In this document: positions 8,064-17,402 of the stretch, piece by piece | How the letters are laid out: each line of letters starts with the position of its first letter | Position numbering within the stretch: the first letter of the stretch is position 1 | Source: Alteribacter keqinensis | GTDB taxonomy: Bacteria > Bacillota > Bacilli > Bacillales > Salisediminibacteriaceae | Reading direction: 5' to 3' | DNA length: 64,000 bases | NCBI RefSeq assembly: GCF_003710255.1 | Contig: NZ_RHIB01000004.1 | Coordinates: 62,001 to 126,000, forward strand | Translations under genes and position numbers: made by a program | Notes under the pieces: generated by a model | Seen by the model: the letters and a program-made list of their open reading frames with translations, nothing else | Told to the model about the DNA's origin: nothing | Databases searched by the model: none

Positions 8064-10931
8064 ATGATTAGCAACAACCTTAATTTACATCAAAAACAAG
8101 CCGTTGAAACCACTGAAGGGCCAGTTTTAATAATAGCTGGTCCAGGTTCGGGAAAGACATTTACTTTGGTAGAAAGAATATACCACTTGATAACTGAAAA
8201 AGAGGTGGAAGCAGAAAACATCCTGGTTGCTACTTTTACTGAAAAAGCCGCAAAGGAATTAGTAACGCGTGTCTCCAATAGGCTGCATGAAGGGAACATT
8301 AAGTTTAATTTAAACGAAACGTACCTAGGAACTATTCACTCAATTTGTTTGCGTTTACTTGAAGAAAATCGTGAATTTACTCGATTAAAAAAGAATTATA
8401 TTTTGATGGATCAATTCGATCAACAATACTTTATTTATCAAAAGGTACATCAATATGATCAGATTATCGGATCTGATTTAATACTGGGTGATCAGTCTAG
8501 GTGGAGAAAGGCTGAGAACCTTGTAAAGTGGATTAATAAAGTTAGTGAGGAAATGCTGGACATCAAAGATCTAAAAAGCTCTCCAGATCCTCAAGTTATA
8601 GCCTTAGGGAAATGTTATGAGCTATATCAACAACACCTAGAAGAAGAGAATTCACTAGATTTTTCAACGATCCAACTGGAAACATACAAGTTGTTAAAAA
8701 ATCACCCAGAGGTTCGAAAGGGCTTAAATGAAAAAATACATTATCTAATGATCGATGAGTATCAGGATACTAATGCGATCCAAGAAGAGATAATCTTTTT
8801 ATTAGCAGCAGAAAAACACAATTTATGTGTAGTTGGAGACGATGATCAAGGTCTCTATCGTTTTAGAGGAGCTACAATCAGAAATATTTTGGAATTTCCT
8901 AAAAGGTTTTCAAAGGGAGATTGTAAGCAAATTGAATTATCAATAAACTATCGTTCACATCCATTAATCATCCAATATTACAATGAGTGGATGGAGCAAC
9001 AGAGCTGGCACTACGGAGGTAAGACTTTTCGTTTTGATAAAAAGATTAAACCAAAAGACGGGGAGCATCCTAAATGCCCGACTGTCATTAAGTGCTCTGG
9101 TTCCGATGGGTTAGATAATTGGTATGAAGAAGTATACCTATTTTTAACTTCGCTAAAAAAGAAAGGGAAACTTACTGATTGGAACCAAGTGGCCTTTCTG
9201 TTTAAATCTGTTAAGAACTCTAAGACTATCGGGTTAGCCAATTATTTAGAGGAAAGGAATATTCCGGTTTATTCCCCAAGATCGAGTATGTATTTTGATC
9301 GTAAAGAAATCAGGCTTTTAATTGGCGCTTTTCTGTTTTTATTTCCTCAGCTTCCCGAAGTGAGGAAGTGGAGTGATGATGCATATTTGCAGGAGTGGGA
9401 AATGTATGATAAATGTTTTGAAGAATTTGTAGACGAGCTACGCAAACCAGGGAATGAAAAATTGCTTAAATGGGCCAGGAATAAGGCGAAAAATCACTAT
9501 AATCTAAGTGATAATACCGATTATGCTTTTGCAGGGTTGTTTTATCAGTTACTTCAATTTGATCTATTTAGCCGCTACTTAGAGTCTGATGCAGAGAAAG
9601 TTAGTGATAATAGAGCTGTCAGGAATGTTTCCTTGTTTTCACAGTTGCTAACAAAGTTTGAATACTTACATCGGGTGTCTGTATTAACACCAGTTAATGT
9701 TAACCAAGTGTTGCGTACGTTCATTAATCAGTATTTAAGGTTCTTGATCAATGGTGGGATTAATGAATATGAAGACGATTCGGAATATGCGCCAAGTGGT
9801 TGTGTGTCATTTTTAACAATCCACCAATCCAAAGGTTTAGAGTTTCCAGTTGTCGTGGTTGGGTCACTTGAGTCTACACCTAGAAAACAATACTCAGACC
9901 TAGATGAGATATTACAGCAAAATTATTACCATAAAGAGCCGTTCGAACCATTAGAACGAACAAAGTATTATGACTTCTGGAGGCTTTATTATACCGCGTT
10001 TTCTCGTTCACAGAATTTGTTAGTGCTGAGTTGTCAAGAAAATAAAGCAAGTGGCAGTGGTACAAGGAATGTTCCATCGAAAAGTTTTATTGACTCCTAC
10101 CAACATTTGAAAAGTTGGAGAGGCTTAGACGGTATTTATGGTTTAAGGTTAGAGAGAGTAAAGGATGTAAATATTAAGAAGGAATATTCATTCACATCGC
10201 ACATTAATATTTTTGAAACGTGTGCGCTCCAATATAAATTTTACAAAGATCTGGAATTCTCCCCGGTCCGACAGGGGGCAACGCTATTTGGAACGCTTGT
10301 TCACCAGACTATAGAGGATATCCATAAAGCAGCTCTGCGAGGTGAGGAAGGAAAGATATCAAGTGACAACGTTGAAGATTGGTTTAATTCAAATTATAAT
10401 AACCTGGTAAAAAAAGAACGGATCTATCTCGCTCCACAAATCAAAAAGGCTGCTCTAGGACAAGTTGAAAGGTATGTAGAGCGGCAAAACAATTATTGGT
10501 CTCATATTAAAGAGGCAGAAGTTGACGTTTCACTAGTAAAAGATGGTTATATCCTAAAAGGCACTATTGATTTGATTAAAGGTGAGAATGATACGGTTGA
10601 AATTGTCGATTTTAAATCAGAAAAAAAGCCAGACTTGGTAAAAGAAAAAGATACAATGTATCATTATAAACGCCAACTTGAAGTGTATGCTCATTTAGTC
10701 GAGGAACGAACTGGACAAAAAGTAAGCAAGATGCATTTGTATTACACCGGGGAAGACGATAGTGTACCTTATGTAACGTTTTCGAAGGATACAGAGGCAA
10801 TTGAAAAAACTATTTCTACATTCGATGACATTGTAGAACGAATTGAACAGAAAGATTATACCGTGAAAGAGCGGCCTAAAAAACATTGCCGAAACTGTGA
10901 TATGCGGTTTTATTGTGATCAGAAGCTGTAA
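8064..10931 (+). CDS. UvrD/Rep-type helicase with C-terminal Fe-S PD-(D/E)xK nuclease
   Basis: This 955-residue protein is a superfamily 1 helicase fused to a RecB/AddB/Cas4-like nuclease. The Walker A is GPGSGKT (residues 26-32), the Walker B is DEYQDT (about 231-236), and GDDDQGLYRFRGA and the SINYRS motif follow. HQSKGLEFP and the YTAFSR motif VI-like segment lie in the C-terminal helicase part. The nuclease part has EIVDFKSEK (about residue 845). A likely 4Fe-4S cluster uses the Cys near residue 719 (ETCALQYKFY) and three terminal Cys (CRNC and YC, about 942-951). AACAGGAGGA precedes the ATG. It lies 15 bases before the type III Mod gene and likely degrades or unwinds invader DNA within that defence operon. 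Confidence 0.85.
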   Translation: MISNNLNLHQKQAVETTEGPVLIIAGPGSGKTFTLVERIYHLITEKEVEAENILVATFTEKAAKELVTRVSNRLHEGNIKFNLNETYLGTIHSICLRLLEENREFTRLKKNYILMDQFDQQYFIYQKVHQYDQIIGSDLILGDQSRWRKAENLVKWINKVSEEMLDIKDLKSSPDPQVIALGKCYELYQQHLEEENSLDFSTIQLETYKLLKNHPEVRKGLNEKIHYLMIDEYQDTNAIQEEIIFLLAAEKHNLCVVGDDDQGLYRFRGATIRNILEFPKRFSKGDCKQIELSINYRSHPLIIQYYNEWMEQQSWHYGGKTFRFDKKIKPKDGEHPKCPTVIKCSGSDGLDNWYEEVYLFLTSLKKKGKLTDWNQVAFLFKSVKNSKTIGLANYLEERNIPVYSPRSSMYFDRKEIRLLIGAFLFLFPQLPEVRKWSDDAYLQEWEMYDKCFEEFVDELRKPGNEKLLKWARNKAKNHYNLSDNTDYAFAGLFYQLLQFDLFSRYLESDAEKVSDNRAVRNVSLFSQLLTKFEYLHRVSVLTPVNVNQVLRTFINQYLRFLINGGINEYEDDSEYAPSGCVSFLTIHQSKGLEFPVVVVGSLESTPRKQYSDLDEILQQNYYHKEPFEPLERTKYYDFWRLYYTAFSRSQNLLVLSCQENKASGSGTRNVPSKSFIDSYQHLKSWRGLDGIYGLRLERVKDVNIKKEYSFTSHINIFETCALQYKFYKDLEFSPVRQGATLFGTLVHQTIEDIHKAALRGEEGKISSDNVEDWFNSNYNNLVKKERIYLAPQIKKAALGQVERYVERQNNYWSHIKEAEVDVSLVKDGYILKGTIDLIKGENDTVEIVDFKSEKKPDLVKEKDTMYHYKRQLEVYAHLVEERTGQKVSKMHLYYTGEDDSVPYVTFSKDTEAIEKTISTFDDIVERIEQKDYTVKERPKKHCRNCDMRFYCDQKL

Positions 10932-10946
10932 TAAGGAGTGTTAACC

Positions 10947-12806
10947 ATGAGTGAAATCAATTTAACCCAAAACGAGGAAACAAATGTTGAAAAATATGCA
11001 TTTGAACCTATTAAAGGGTACCCAATGCTAAACTGGAAGGGAAAACGTCCATTTCGTTCAACACAGTTTTATCCGGCTCAACTAAAAGAGACACATGGTG
11101 AACCAGTAAATGGATGGCTAAACAAAATCTTTTGGGGAGACAATTTACAGGTAATGAGTCACTTATTAAAGGAGTACAGAGGAAAAATAAAATTAATATA
11201 TATTGATCCTCCTTTCGATTCAAAGGCTGATTATAAAAAGACGATTACGTTAAATGGAGCTAGTGCAAATAATAATTACACTTCTTTTGAAGAAAAACAA
11301 TATACTGATATTTGGAGCAATGATGATTATTTGCAATTTATGTATGAACGCTTAATGTTAATGAAGGAATTGCTATCTATTGATGGAAGCATTTGGGTTC
11401 ATTGTGACTGGCGAAAAAGTCATCATTTAAGAAGCATCCTCGATGAAATCTTTGGGCCAGATTGTTTTAAAGCACAGATCACTTGGCGAACAATGACTTC
11501 TAGTGGTTATAAAGGAAAAAAGAGTCTAGGTCGAAGTCATGCAGATATTCTTTATTATAGTAAAAGTGAAAACAATTATATTTATAACCCTACTTATACT
11601 CAGATGAGTAAAGGTATGCTAGAAAGATATAAACATGAGGATGAAGACGGAAGAAAATTTAAGGATAGTTATTTAGGAGATGTTACACCTAAAACTGTTG
11701 AAAACCTTAAAAGAGATAATAAATTGTACATAACGTCGAATGGTGGATATAGAATTAAACATTATTTAGACGAAGCTAAAGGAACTCTGGTAGATGATGT
11801 TTGGACAGATATCTCTCCAGAAAACTCACAATCAAAAGCCCAAACTGGGTACCCAACTCAAAAGCCCGAAAAATTATTAGAAAGAATAATAAAAATAGCC
11901 TCTAATCCAGACGATATTGTTTTCGATTGTTTCATGGGATCAGGTACTACTCAAACTGCAGCGCTGAAGTTAGGAAGGAAATTCCTTGGAAACGATATTA
12001 ATCTTGGATCAATACAGACTGTGACTAAGAGACTCCTCTCATTAACTAAAGAAATAGAAAACAATGGCGGGAAATTAGACGATACTCCAGAAGACTGCGA
12101 AAAGTTATATACAGGATTATCTATATATAATGTTAACAATTACGAAATATTTCGAAATCAAGTAGAAGCAAAAAGAGTAATATTAGAAGCTTTAGAAACA
12201 CAAGAAATTAAAACTAATACTATTTTTGATGGAGAAAAAGATGGTCGAATGGTAAAGGTGATGCCTGTTAATCGCATTGCTACCAAAGCAGACTTAAACA
12301 ATTTAATAACAGACTTTGATTATAAACTGTTTGAAAAACGTCAACAAGAACATCCGAATCAGCCTGTGGAAAGAATCTTACTCGTGTGTATGGGTCATGC
12401 CCCAGACCTTGCAGCGGCGTTAGAACAAGAGGCTGGCTATAAACTAGATGTAGAAGTCGTTGATATTTTAAGGGATAAGTCTAATTTGGAGTTTAGGCGA
12501 GATGCTGAAGCTGATATTTCAATTGAGGACGGACAGTTAGTGATTAAAAATTTCTATCCGTTGAATCTCTTACAAAAGTTAAGCATTATGAAAGAAAATG
12601 TAAAGGATTGGCACGAGTTAGTTGAATCGGTCATGATTGATTGGAACTATGATGGTGCGGTGATAGAGCCGAGTATTGTCGATATACCTGGAAAAAATAA
12701 GTTTGTTGAAGGTACTTATAAAGTCCCGGAAGAAGCTGGAACGATTAGGGTAAAAATCACCGATTTATTGTCAGAATCGTTAGAGGTGAGTGTTGAAAAT
12801 GTCTAA
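10947..12806 (+). CDS. Type III restriction-modification DNA methyltransferase (Mod subunit)
   Basis: This protein of about 619 residues is a beta-class N6-adenine methyltransferase. Motif IV (YIDPPF, about residues 85-90) precedes the AdoMet-binding motif I (FMGSGTT, about 328-334), the circular order typical of Mod proteins. The region between holds the target recognition domain. DPPF instead of DPPY is a tolerated variant. The start at 10947 is chosen because AAGGAG (10933-10938) is 8 bases upstream. Its last 8 bases overlap the Res start, so the two subunits are translationally coupled. It would methylate one strand of an asymmetric site and form the complex with Res. Confidence 0.9.
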   Translation: MSEINLTQNEETNVEKYAFEPIKGYPMLNWKGKRPFRSTQFYPAQLKETHGEPVNGWLNKIFWGDNLQVMSHLLKEYRGKIKLIYIDPPFDSKADYKKTITLNGASANNNYTSFEEKQYTDIWSNDDYLQFMYERLMLMKELLSIDGSIWVHCDWRKSHHLRSILDEIFGPDCFKAQITWRTMTSSGYKGKKSLGRSHADILYYSKSENNYIYNPTYTQMSKGMLERYKHEDEDGRKFKDSYLGDVTPKTVENLKRDNKLYITSNGGYRIKHYLDEAKGTLVDDVWTDISPENSQSKAQTGYPTQKPEKLLERIIKIASNPDDIVFDCFMGSGTTQTAALKLGRKFLGNDINLGSIQTVTKRLLSLTKEIENNGGKLDDTPEDCEKLYTGLSIYNVNNYEIFRNQVEAKRVILEALETQEIKTNTIFDGEKDGRMVKVMPVNRIATKADLNNLITDFDYKLFEKRQQEHPNQPVERILLVCMGHAPDLAAALEQEAGYKLDVEVVDILRDKSNLEFRRDAEADISIEDGQLVIKNFYPLNLLQKLSIMKENVKDWHELVESVMIDWNYDGAVIEPSIVDIPGKNKFVEGTYKVPEEAGTIRVKITDLLSESLEVSVENV

Positions 12807-15417
12807 CAAAAAGGACTTTGCCTTAGATTTTGCTTTCTTTAATTACTTGAATCAGTTTTATGAGGAAAATAAAGGAACGATCCGTAGGCGTTACCGTACA
12901 CTTTCAAAAAAGTTTCTGGACTATAATGATCCCGATAATGCTAATTCTTTTTTACGAGGACCCCAATTTGAAGCATTAGAAATGTACATCTTTCTTAAAG
13001 AATATTTAAACAATGCTCAAGTATATCAAATCTTTAATGATTGGTACTACAAGCAAAACGGTTTTGAAAAAAGGCGTGATTATGGTTTAGGAACAGATGA
13101 ACAGATGACTTTATTCGGGATTAACGAAGATCAGTATAAATCTGTTTTTTCTCGTATGAAAAAGTATGCAGAAGAGTTTGCTCAAGAGTATCCGAACTAT
13201 ATTTTTGCACTGACAATGGGAACAGGGAAAACAATCTTAATGGCAACGTGTATATTTTACGAGTTTTTACTTGCAAACAAGTTTCCAAAAGATAAAAAGT
13301 ATTGCCATAATGCCTTAGTGTTTGCTCCTGATAAAACAGTTCTCCAATCTTTAAAAGAAATTCAGACTTTTGATCGTAGTAAAGTCGTTCCATCTGAGTA
13401 CCTAAATTGGCTTGATACACATTTGAAAATACATTTTCTTGAGGATACAGCTACAACATTAAACACAATCGATCGTTCGAAATTCAATATCATTATCTCT
13501 AATACACAGAAGATTATTTTAAAGCGGCAGCGTAAAGAAAAGAGTGTGGTAGACAAGCTTTTTAGTACGCCTTCTTTTGATCGAGATTCTGTATATAATA
13601 AGGCTCTAGATCTTTATGGATTTGATCAACCAGAGGATGAAGATGAGTTGATTGAAAACCAGCGTTTTTTGAAGTTAACACGACTTGAACAGTTAGGAAT
13701 ATATGTAGATGAAGCTCATCATTCCTTTGGAAATGCACTGGCAAAGGACATGGGATTAAAGAAAGCAAAAACGAGTTTGAGAATTACTATTAATGAGCTC
13801 TCTAAATCATTGGAAGCCTCGGGAACAAGTGTTGTAGGTTGTTACAACTATACAGGTACACCATATGTAGGGAAGGAGATATTTCCTGAAGTTGTCTATG
13901 CATATGGATTGAAAGAAGCTATTGATAAAAAATATTTGAAGGAAGTAACAGTGAATGGATATTCAAATGCGAAGACAATTGAATTTCTTCGTATAGTAAT
14001 TAAGGATTTCTGGGAGAAGTATGGAGAAAACCGACGTGAAGGTTTATTACCTAAGTTGGCGATCTTCGGAAGTAAAATCGAAGAGATCGAAAATGAATTG
14101 AAACCAGCAGTTGAGCAAGTTCTCCATGAGCTGAATATATCGAATGAAAAAATTCTCGTAAACGTTGGTGATTCCAAGCTAACTACAAACGACGATATAC
14201 GTGAATTTAATCGTTTGGATAGTCCTAACTCCGAAAAACAAATCATCCTACTCGTGAACAAAGGAAGGGAAGGGTGGAATTGTCGGTCCTTATTCGGAGT
14301 GGCTCTCTATCGAAAACCTAGGTCGAAAATCTTTGTACTACAAGCAACAATGAGGTGTTTGAGGGCGATAGGGAATCTTCAAGAGACAGCAAGTGTATAC
14401 CTTTCTAAAGAGAATATGTCAATTCTGCATGATGAACTCCAAGAAAACTTCAGAGTGAGCGTTGAAGATTTAAAAGGAGATAGTAAAAGCCAGCGCTATA
14501 AAATAAGGTTGGTTCCGCCACCGGTAAAAGTGAAAGTTAATAGAAAGAGCAAGCTACACAGAGCAAAAGAAAAACAGGTTTCAGAAACTATTGATTTTCA
14601 ATTTGAAAAGGTCGATCTAGAAAAGTACAAGCTAAAACACATCGAACAAAAAGGGCTTGTGAAGGGTGTTATAATTAAAAATAAAAAAAATGAGAACGAT
14701 CTTTCAGATCAACGAGAAACTAGAAAGTTTAGTCGATTAACTCTCGTAGCTGAGATTGCTCGTTACTTAAACTATTCATGTATTGAACTAGACAAAATTC
14801 TGATGAAGGCTAAGCAAAGCTTCGATGAAATTCTTGCTTATGTGAACAGGTACAATGAATTGTTATACGACTGGATAATACCACGACTTTTCGAAGAAAT
14901 GTATGACATCGAGAGTTTTGAAAAAGTAGAGGAAAAGGAAATCGAATTAGTTAAAGAGCCAAAGCAGGGGTATTATGAGATGTCAGCAAATCCTAACTTA
15001 GTTGTAGAAGTTAATGATGAAAATTTCAGCCAGTTATTTGATAAGTCGTTCCATTTAGATACTTATTGCTTTGACTCAAAACCAGAGAAGAAATTCTTCG
15101 AGGATATAATCAAGAGTGATGAGATTAATAATGTATATTTCACAGGAATGCTTACTCATGGCCAATCTGAATTTTTTATTCAATACATCGATCCTGAATC
15201 CAATACAGTAAGAAGTTATTACCCAGATTTCCTTATCGAAAAAAAGGATGGCAAATGGCTTATCATTGAAGTTAAAGGTGATAACAAGATTGATGATCCG
15301 ATTGTACAAGCTAAAGAAAAGGCAGCTATAGAAACTGCATTTGCTAGTGAGATGAAATATTCAATACTTGCTGGAAGCGAGGTTATGGCAGGGAAGTCTA
15401 AAACAGTCTTAGAGTAA
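12799..15417 (+). CDS. Type III restriction enzyme (Res subunit)
   Basis: This protein of about 872 residues is an SF2 translocase-endonuclease. The Walker A segment is ALTMGTGKT (about residues 137-145), the DEAH box is YVDEAHH (about 302-308), and GWNCRSLFG and TMRCLRAIG match helicase motifs V-VI. The C-terminal endonuclease shows YYPDFLI followed by IIEVKGD (about residues 806-830), the PD-ExK arrangement of Res proteins. All catalytic motifs are intact, so the enzyme is probably active. It starts inside the end of mod (8-base overlap) with GAGGTG upstream. Confidence 0.9.
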   Translation: MSNKKDFALDFAFFNYLNQFYEENKGTIRRRYRTLSKKFLDYNDPDNANSFLRGPQFEALEMYIFLKEYLNNAQVYQIFNDWYYKQNGFEKRRDYGLGTDEQMTLFGINEDQYKSVFSRMKKYAEEFAQEYPNYIFALTMGTGKTILMATCIFYEFLLANKFPKDKKYCHNALVFAPDKTVLQSLKEIQTFDRSKVVPSEYLNWLDTHLKIHFLEDTATTLNTIDRSKFNIIISNTQKIILKRQRKEKSVVDKLFSTPSFDRDSVYNKALDLYGFDQPEDEDELIENQRFLKLTRLEQLGIYVDEAHHSFGNALAKDMGLKKAKTSLRITINELSKSLEASGTSVVGCYNYTGTPYVGKEIFPEVVYAYGLKEAIDKKYLKEVTVNGYSNAKTIEFLRIVIKDFWEKYGENRREGLLPKLAIFGSKIEEIENELKPAVEQVLHELNISNEKILVNVGDSKLTTNDDIREFNRLDSPNSEKQIILLVNKGREGWNCRSLFGVALYRKPRSKIFVLQATMRCLRAIGNLQETASVYLSKENMSILHDELQENFRVSVEDLKGDSKSQRYKIRLVPPPVKVKVNRKSKLHRAKEKQVSETIDFQFEKVDLEKYKLKHIEQKGLVKGVIIKNKKNENDLSDQRETRKFSRLTLVAEIARYLNYSCIELDKILMKAKQSFDEILAYVNRYNELLYDWIIPRLFEEMYDIESFEKVEEKEIELVKEPKQGYYEMSANPNLVVEVNDENFSQLFDKSFHLDTYCFDSKPEKKFFEDIIKSDEINNVYFTGMLTHGQSEFFIQYIDPESNTVRSYYPDFLIEKKDGKWLIIEVKGDNKIDDPIVQAKEKAAIETAFASEMKYSILAGSEVMAGKSKTVLE

Positions 15418-15510
15418 AAAGGAATTAAGGGGAGGATATAATATATTCAACTAACCTTATATTTCTCTCAATACAGATTTCAGCGTAATATAAAAGTAGA
15501 CATATCAAGT

Positions 15511-15546
15511 GGCACCTAGATTATGCACCTGGGTGTCATTTTTCTT
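15511..15546 (+). terminator. Intrinsic terminator of the restriction operon
   Basis: A 9-bp stem (GGCACCTAG with CTGGGTGTC, G-T pairs allowed) is followed by a T-rich tail, 94 bases after the Res stop. Confidence 0.65.
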
Positions 15547-15602
15547 TCTTTAACCTTAGCTATATAATAACTCGTCTGAAAATAGAAATAGGGGGTATAC
15601 TA

Positions 15603-16289
15603 TTGAACTTTATCAATAAGAAGGTGATTAGAAATTTTGCCGTTTTTATTGCATTTATAATTCCTGTAATTATTTCTTGGAAGGCTTATGAAATATCAAA
15701 GGAAGCAAATGAAATTGCTTTGCAATCTTTTGAGATTCAACAAAAAGAATACGAGGCAAAAACCGAATTTATACTAGGGGGTCCCTACGATAAGGAGAAG
15801 AAGGAAATTGAAATAAGACCTCTTACACAGGGGACGGAAATAATAAGGTTAAATATCGACTTTCCAGGCGAGATTAATAGTAATAGAATACCGTTAACAG
15901 GTACTTTAGATACTAAAGAATTAGAAGTTTGGATAGTAAATCAAATTGAAAACATGTCGAAAAGAGATGAGCGGTTTAATATTCCAGATGTTGATATCGG
16001 AAATGAGATTAAGGGAATAAAGGTCAGTGGAGAATTACCGGTAATTATTAATTCTGAATACGTTGCGAGTCATGAATCTTTTCATGTACAAAATCTTTAT
16101 CGTATAAATTATATTGGATCTTTATTAAGAGAGGGGAAATTTGAGATTGAACACATTGCTCTATTAAGAGATGTAGACTTGGGAACAGGAGAATATAGTG
16201 AGGAATTTCTTATGATGGAATTAGAAAGGTATTTATATAATAAAATAGATACTGATTTTATATTTGAAGGAATACCGTGGTCAAATTGA
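15603..16289 (+). CDS. Small membrane-anchored protein of unknown function
   Basis: This 228-residue protein starts with TTG, preceded by AGGGGG. It has one N-terminal membrane helix (about residues 10-26, FAVFIAFIIPVIISW), then a probable coiled coil (EISKEANEIALQSFEIQQKEYE) and a soluble domain of mixed beta character. No family is recognised. It is the last gene of the element, beside the right attachment site. This position is often occupied by cargo genes, so a defence or exclusion role is possible but unsupported by motif. The coding region is AT-rich like its element neighbours. Confidence 0.6.
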   Translation: MNFINKKVIRNFAVFIAFIIPVIISWKAYEISKEANEIALQSFEIQQKEYEAKTEFILGGPYDKEKKEIEIRPLTQGTEIIRLNIDFPGEINSNRIPLTGTLDTKELEVWIVNQIENMSKRDERFNIPDVDIGNEIKGIKVSGELPVIINSEYVASHESFHVQNLYRINYIGSLLREGKFEIEHIALLRDVDLGTGEYSEEFLMMELERYLYNKIDTDFIFEGIPWSN

Positions 16290-16344
16290 AATTAGTGGTT
16301 GTTAAATTAATCGAGAACATTTCTTTGACCACGTTTTGACCACG
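16276..16344. repeat. Repeated TTTGACCACG sites near the right attachment site
   Basis: TTTGACCACG occurs at 16324-16333 and 16335-16344 (11-bp period), and the inverted copy CGTGGTCAAA is at 16276-16285. Short repeats of this kind just inside an attachment site are typical arm-type binding sites of tyrosine integrases or excisionases. Confidence 0.55.
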
Positions 16345-16386
16345 AAACATAAATAAGGATATTTTGCTCATTTATATTGAATGCAA

Positions 16387-16411
16387 AAAAGCCCTATAAA
16401 ATAAGGCTTTT
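16387..16411. terminator. Probable bidirectional terminator at element end
   Basis: The 7-bp stem AAAAGCC/GGCTTTT is flanked by A- and T-runs and lies 98 bases after the last element gene. The stem is short, so the call is moderate. Confidence 0.5.
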
Positions 16412-16455
16412 CGCTAATCATTTTATTCTCAATTTCTTCGTATTAAATAGTTAAA

Positions 16456-16520
16456 TCAAAGAGCGTAAGAAATACGGTCTTAAAGCAGCTCGTCGTGCTC
16501 CTCAGTTCTCGAAGCGTTAA
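16456..16520 (+). pseudogene. rpsI: Displaced 3' end of rpsI (right attachment site)
   Basis: Bases 16461-16520 encode the invariant C-terminus of ribosomal protein S9: ERKKYGLKAARRAPQFSKR and a stop. An in-frame TAA at 16452-16454 shows that nothing upstream belongs to rpsI, so this is a duplicated fragment and not the gene. Element integration in the rpsI 3' end restores the gene at the other junction and leaves this copy behind. The core repeat is probably within this stretch; its exact limits need the left junction. Confidence 0.88.
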
Positions 16521-16536
16521 TTATCAACACTTCAAA

Positions 16537-16569
16537 GGCTCTCAACCATTTTTGGTTGGGAGCCTTTTT
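16537..16569 (+). terminator. Native rpsI terminator
   Basis: A 12-bp stem (GGCTCTCAACCA with TGGTTGGGAGCC), a 4-base loop and TTTTT follow the S9 stop by 16 bases. It was the terminator of the ribosomal operon before insertion. Confidence 0.85.
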
Positions 16570-16610
16570 GTTAGAATACAACAGTAGCTTTTTAGTTATG
16601 ACTGCTACTA

Positions 16611-17402
16611 TTACTTGCGTTTTTTTCTATTTCTCCTTCTCATTTTGCGATTATAGGCTTTTATCTTTTTAATTCGTCTTCTCATTGAAGAGTCCTTTAA
16701 TCTGTTGAACCCTTTAGTTCCAGGCACCTCATTTGCTTCGAAGAAAAAGATCCGGCCATTATCTTCTATTCCAACATCCATTCCCCAAATCAGCCAGTTC
16801 TTAAATTTCTTTGTAGCACATGCTTGTTTTGTGGCTTCAAGACTGACTTTATCAATTTTTGAAAGAAGTGCTGAAATATCAATTTTTTCATCAATGGTCG
16901 ATAACCTTATTGCTTCTTCAACAGGAAATACTCTTCCGCCTGCAGCTAAATTCGTTTTGAAAAATCCTTTTGCAGATGCTTTTGCATATTTACCAGTGAC
17001 TACCCAATTATCAGTACCGAATTTCCGCTGAACAATCACTCGAATATCAAAAGGTGAGTCGTTTATTTTAGCCAAAGCAACATGTTGTTGAACGAGATAC
17101 TGGGTTCCCTTTGTATTATCAATTACAAAGAAGTAGAGATTACCTTTATTAGTGAATACTCTTCTTTCATCTTCACGGTGAACCTCATACTTGTCTTCTC
17201 CCAATTTTTTTACCTTTAATATCCCAATTCCTTTACCGTAGTTTTCTTTTTTTAAAACAATAACATTATATTGATTTAACATTGCCCAAAAGTTTTTTTG
17301 GGTCAGTCTTTTCGTATCAGGCAGAGTTTCTTTTACCACACTGTTTTGAGAAAGAATTTCCTGCATACTAAGTTTAGAAAATCTTATTGGCGTCCTATTC
17401 AT
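16611..17402 (-). CDS. YheC/YheD-family ATP-grasp protein
   Basis: This protein of about 263 residues is a short member of the YheC/YheD ATP-grasp group linked to the endospore coat in Bacillus. Recognisable parts are KKENYGKGIGILKV (nucleotide-binding lysine region), FDIRVIVQRKFGTDNWVVTGKYAKAS, the GGRVFPVEEA segment and FFFEANEVPGTKGF near the C-terminus, which supplies metal-binding acidic and Asn residues. The last 30 residues are Arg/Lys-rich. ATG at 17402 is preferred to an upstream TTG because GGGAGG lies just before it. The gene is divergent from the related longer gene at 17676. The substrate is unknown. Confidence 0.75.
   Translation of the reverse strand: MNRTPIRFSKLSMQEILSQNSVVKETLPDTKRLTQKNFWAMLNQYNVIVLKKENYGKGIGILKVKKLGEDKYEVHREDERRVFTNKGNLYFFVIDNTKGTQYLVQQHVALAKINDSPFDIRVIVQRKFGTDNWVVTGKYAKASAKGFFKTNLAAGGRVFPVEEAIRLSTIDEKIDISALLSKIDKVSLEATKQACATKKFKNWLIWGMDVGIEDNGRIFFFEANEVPGTKGFNRLKDSSMRRRIKKIKAYNRKMRRRNRKKRK

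Larger units (their letters stand above)
1..16520. mobile_element. Right part of integrative element inserted in the 3' end of rpsI
   Basis: The segment carries replication genes typical of integrative elements (excisionase-like HTH, Prim-Pol, DUF3987), an iteron-like repeat cluster and restriction-type cargo. It ends in a displaced in-frame copy of the last 20 codons of rpsI. Bacillus genomes normally have rpsI just upstream of ybaJ-ybaK-cwlD, and ybaK and cwlD lie further right in this window. The rpsI 3' end is a known integration site for Firmicutes elements. The integrase and the left junction are not in the window, so the left limit given is simply the window edge. Confidence 0.82.

Noticed and set aside
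8064-15417. BREX or DISARM system
   Set aside because: No PglZ, BrxC, DrmA/B or phospholipase-type gene is present; Mod and Res motifs indicate a type III system.
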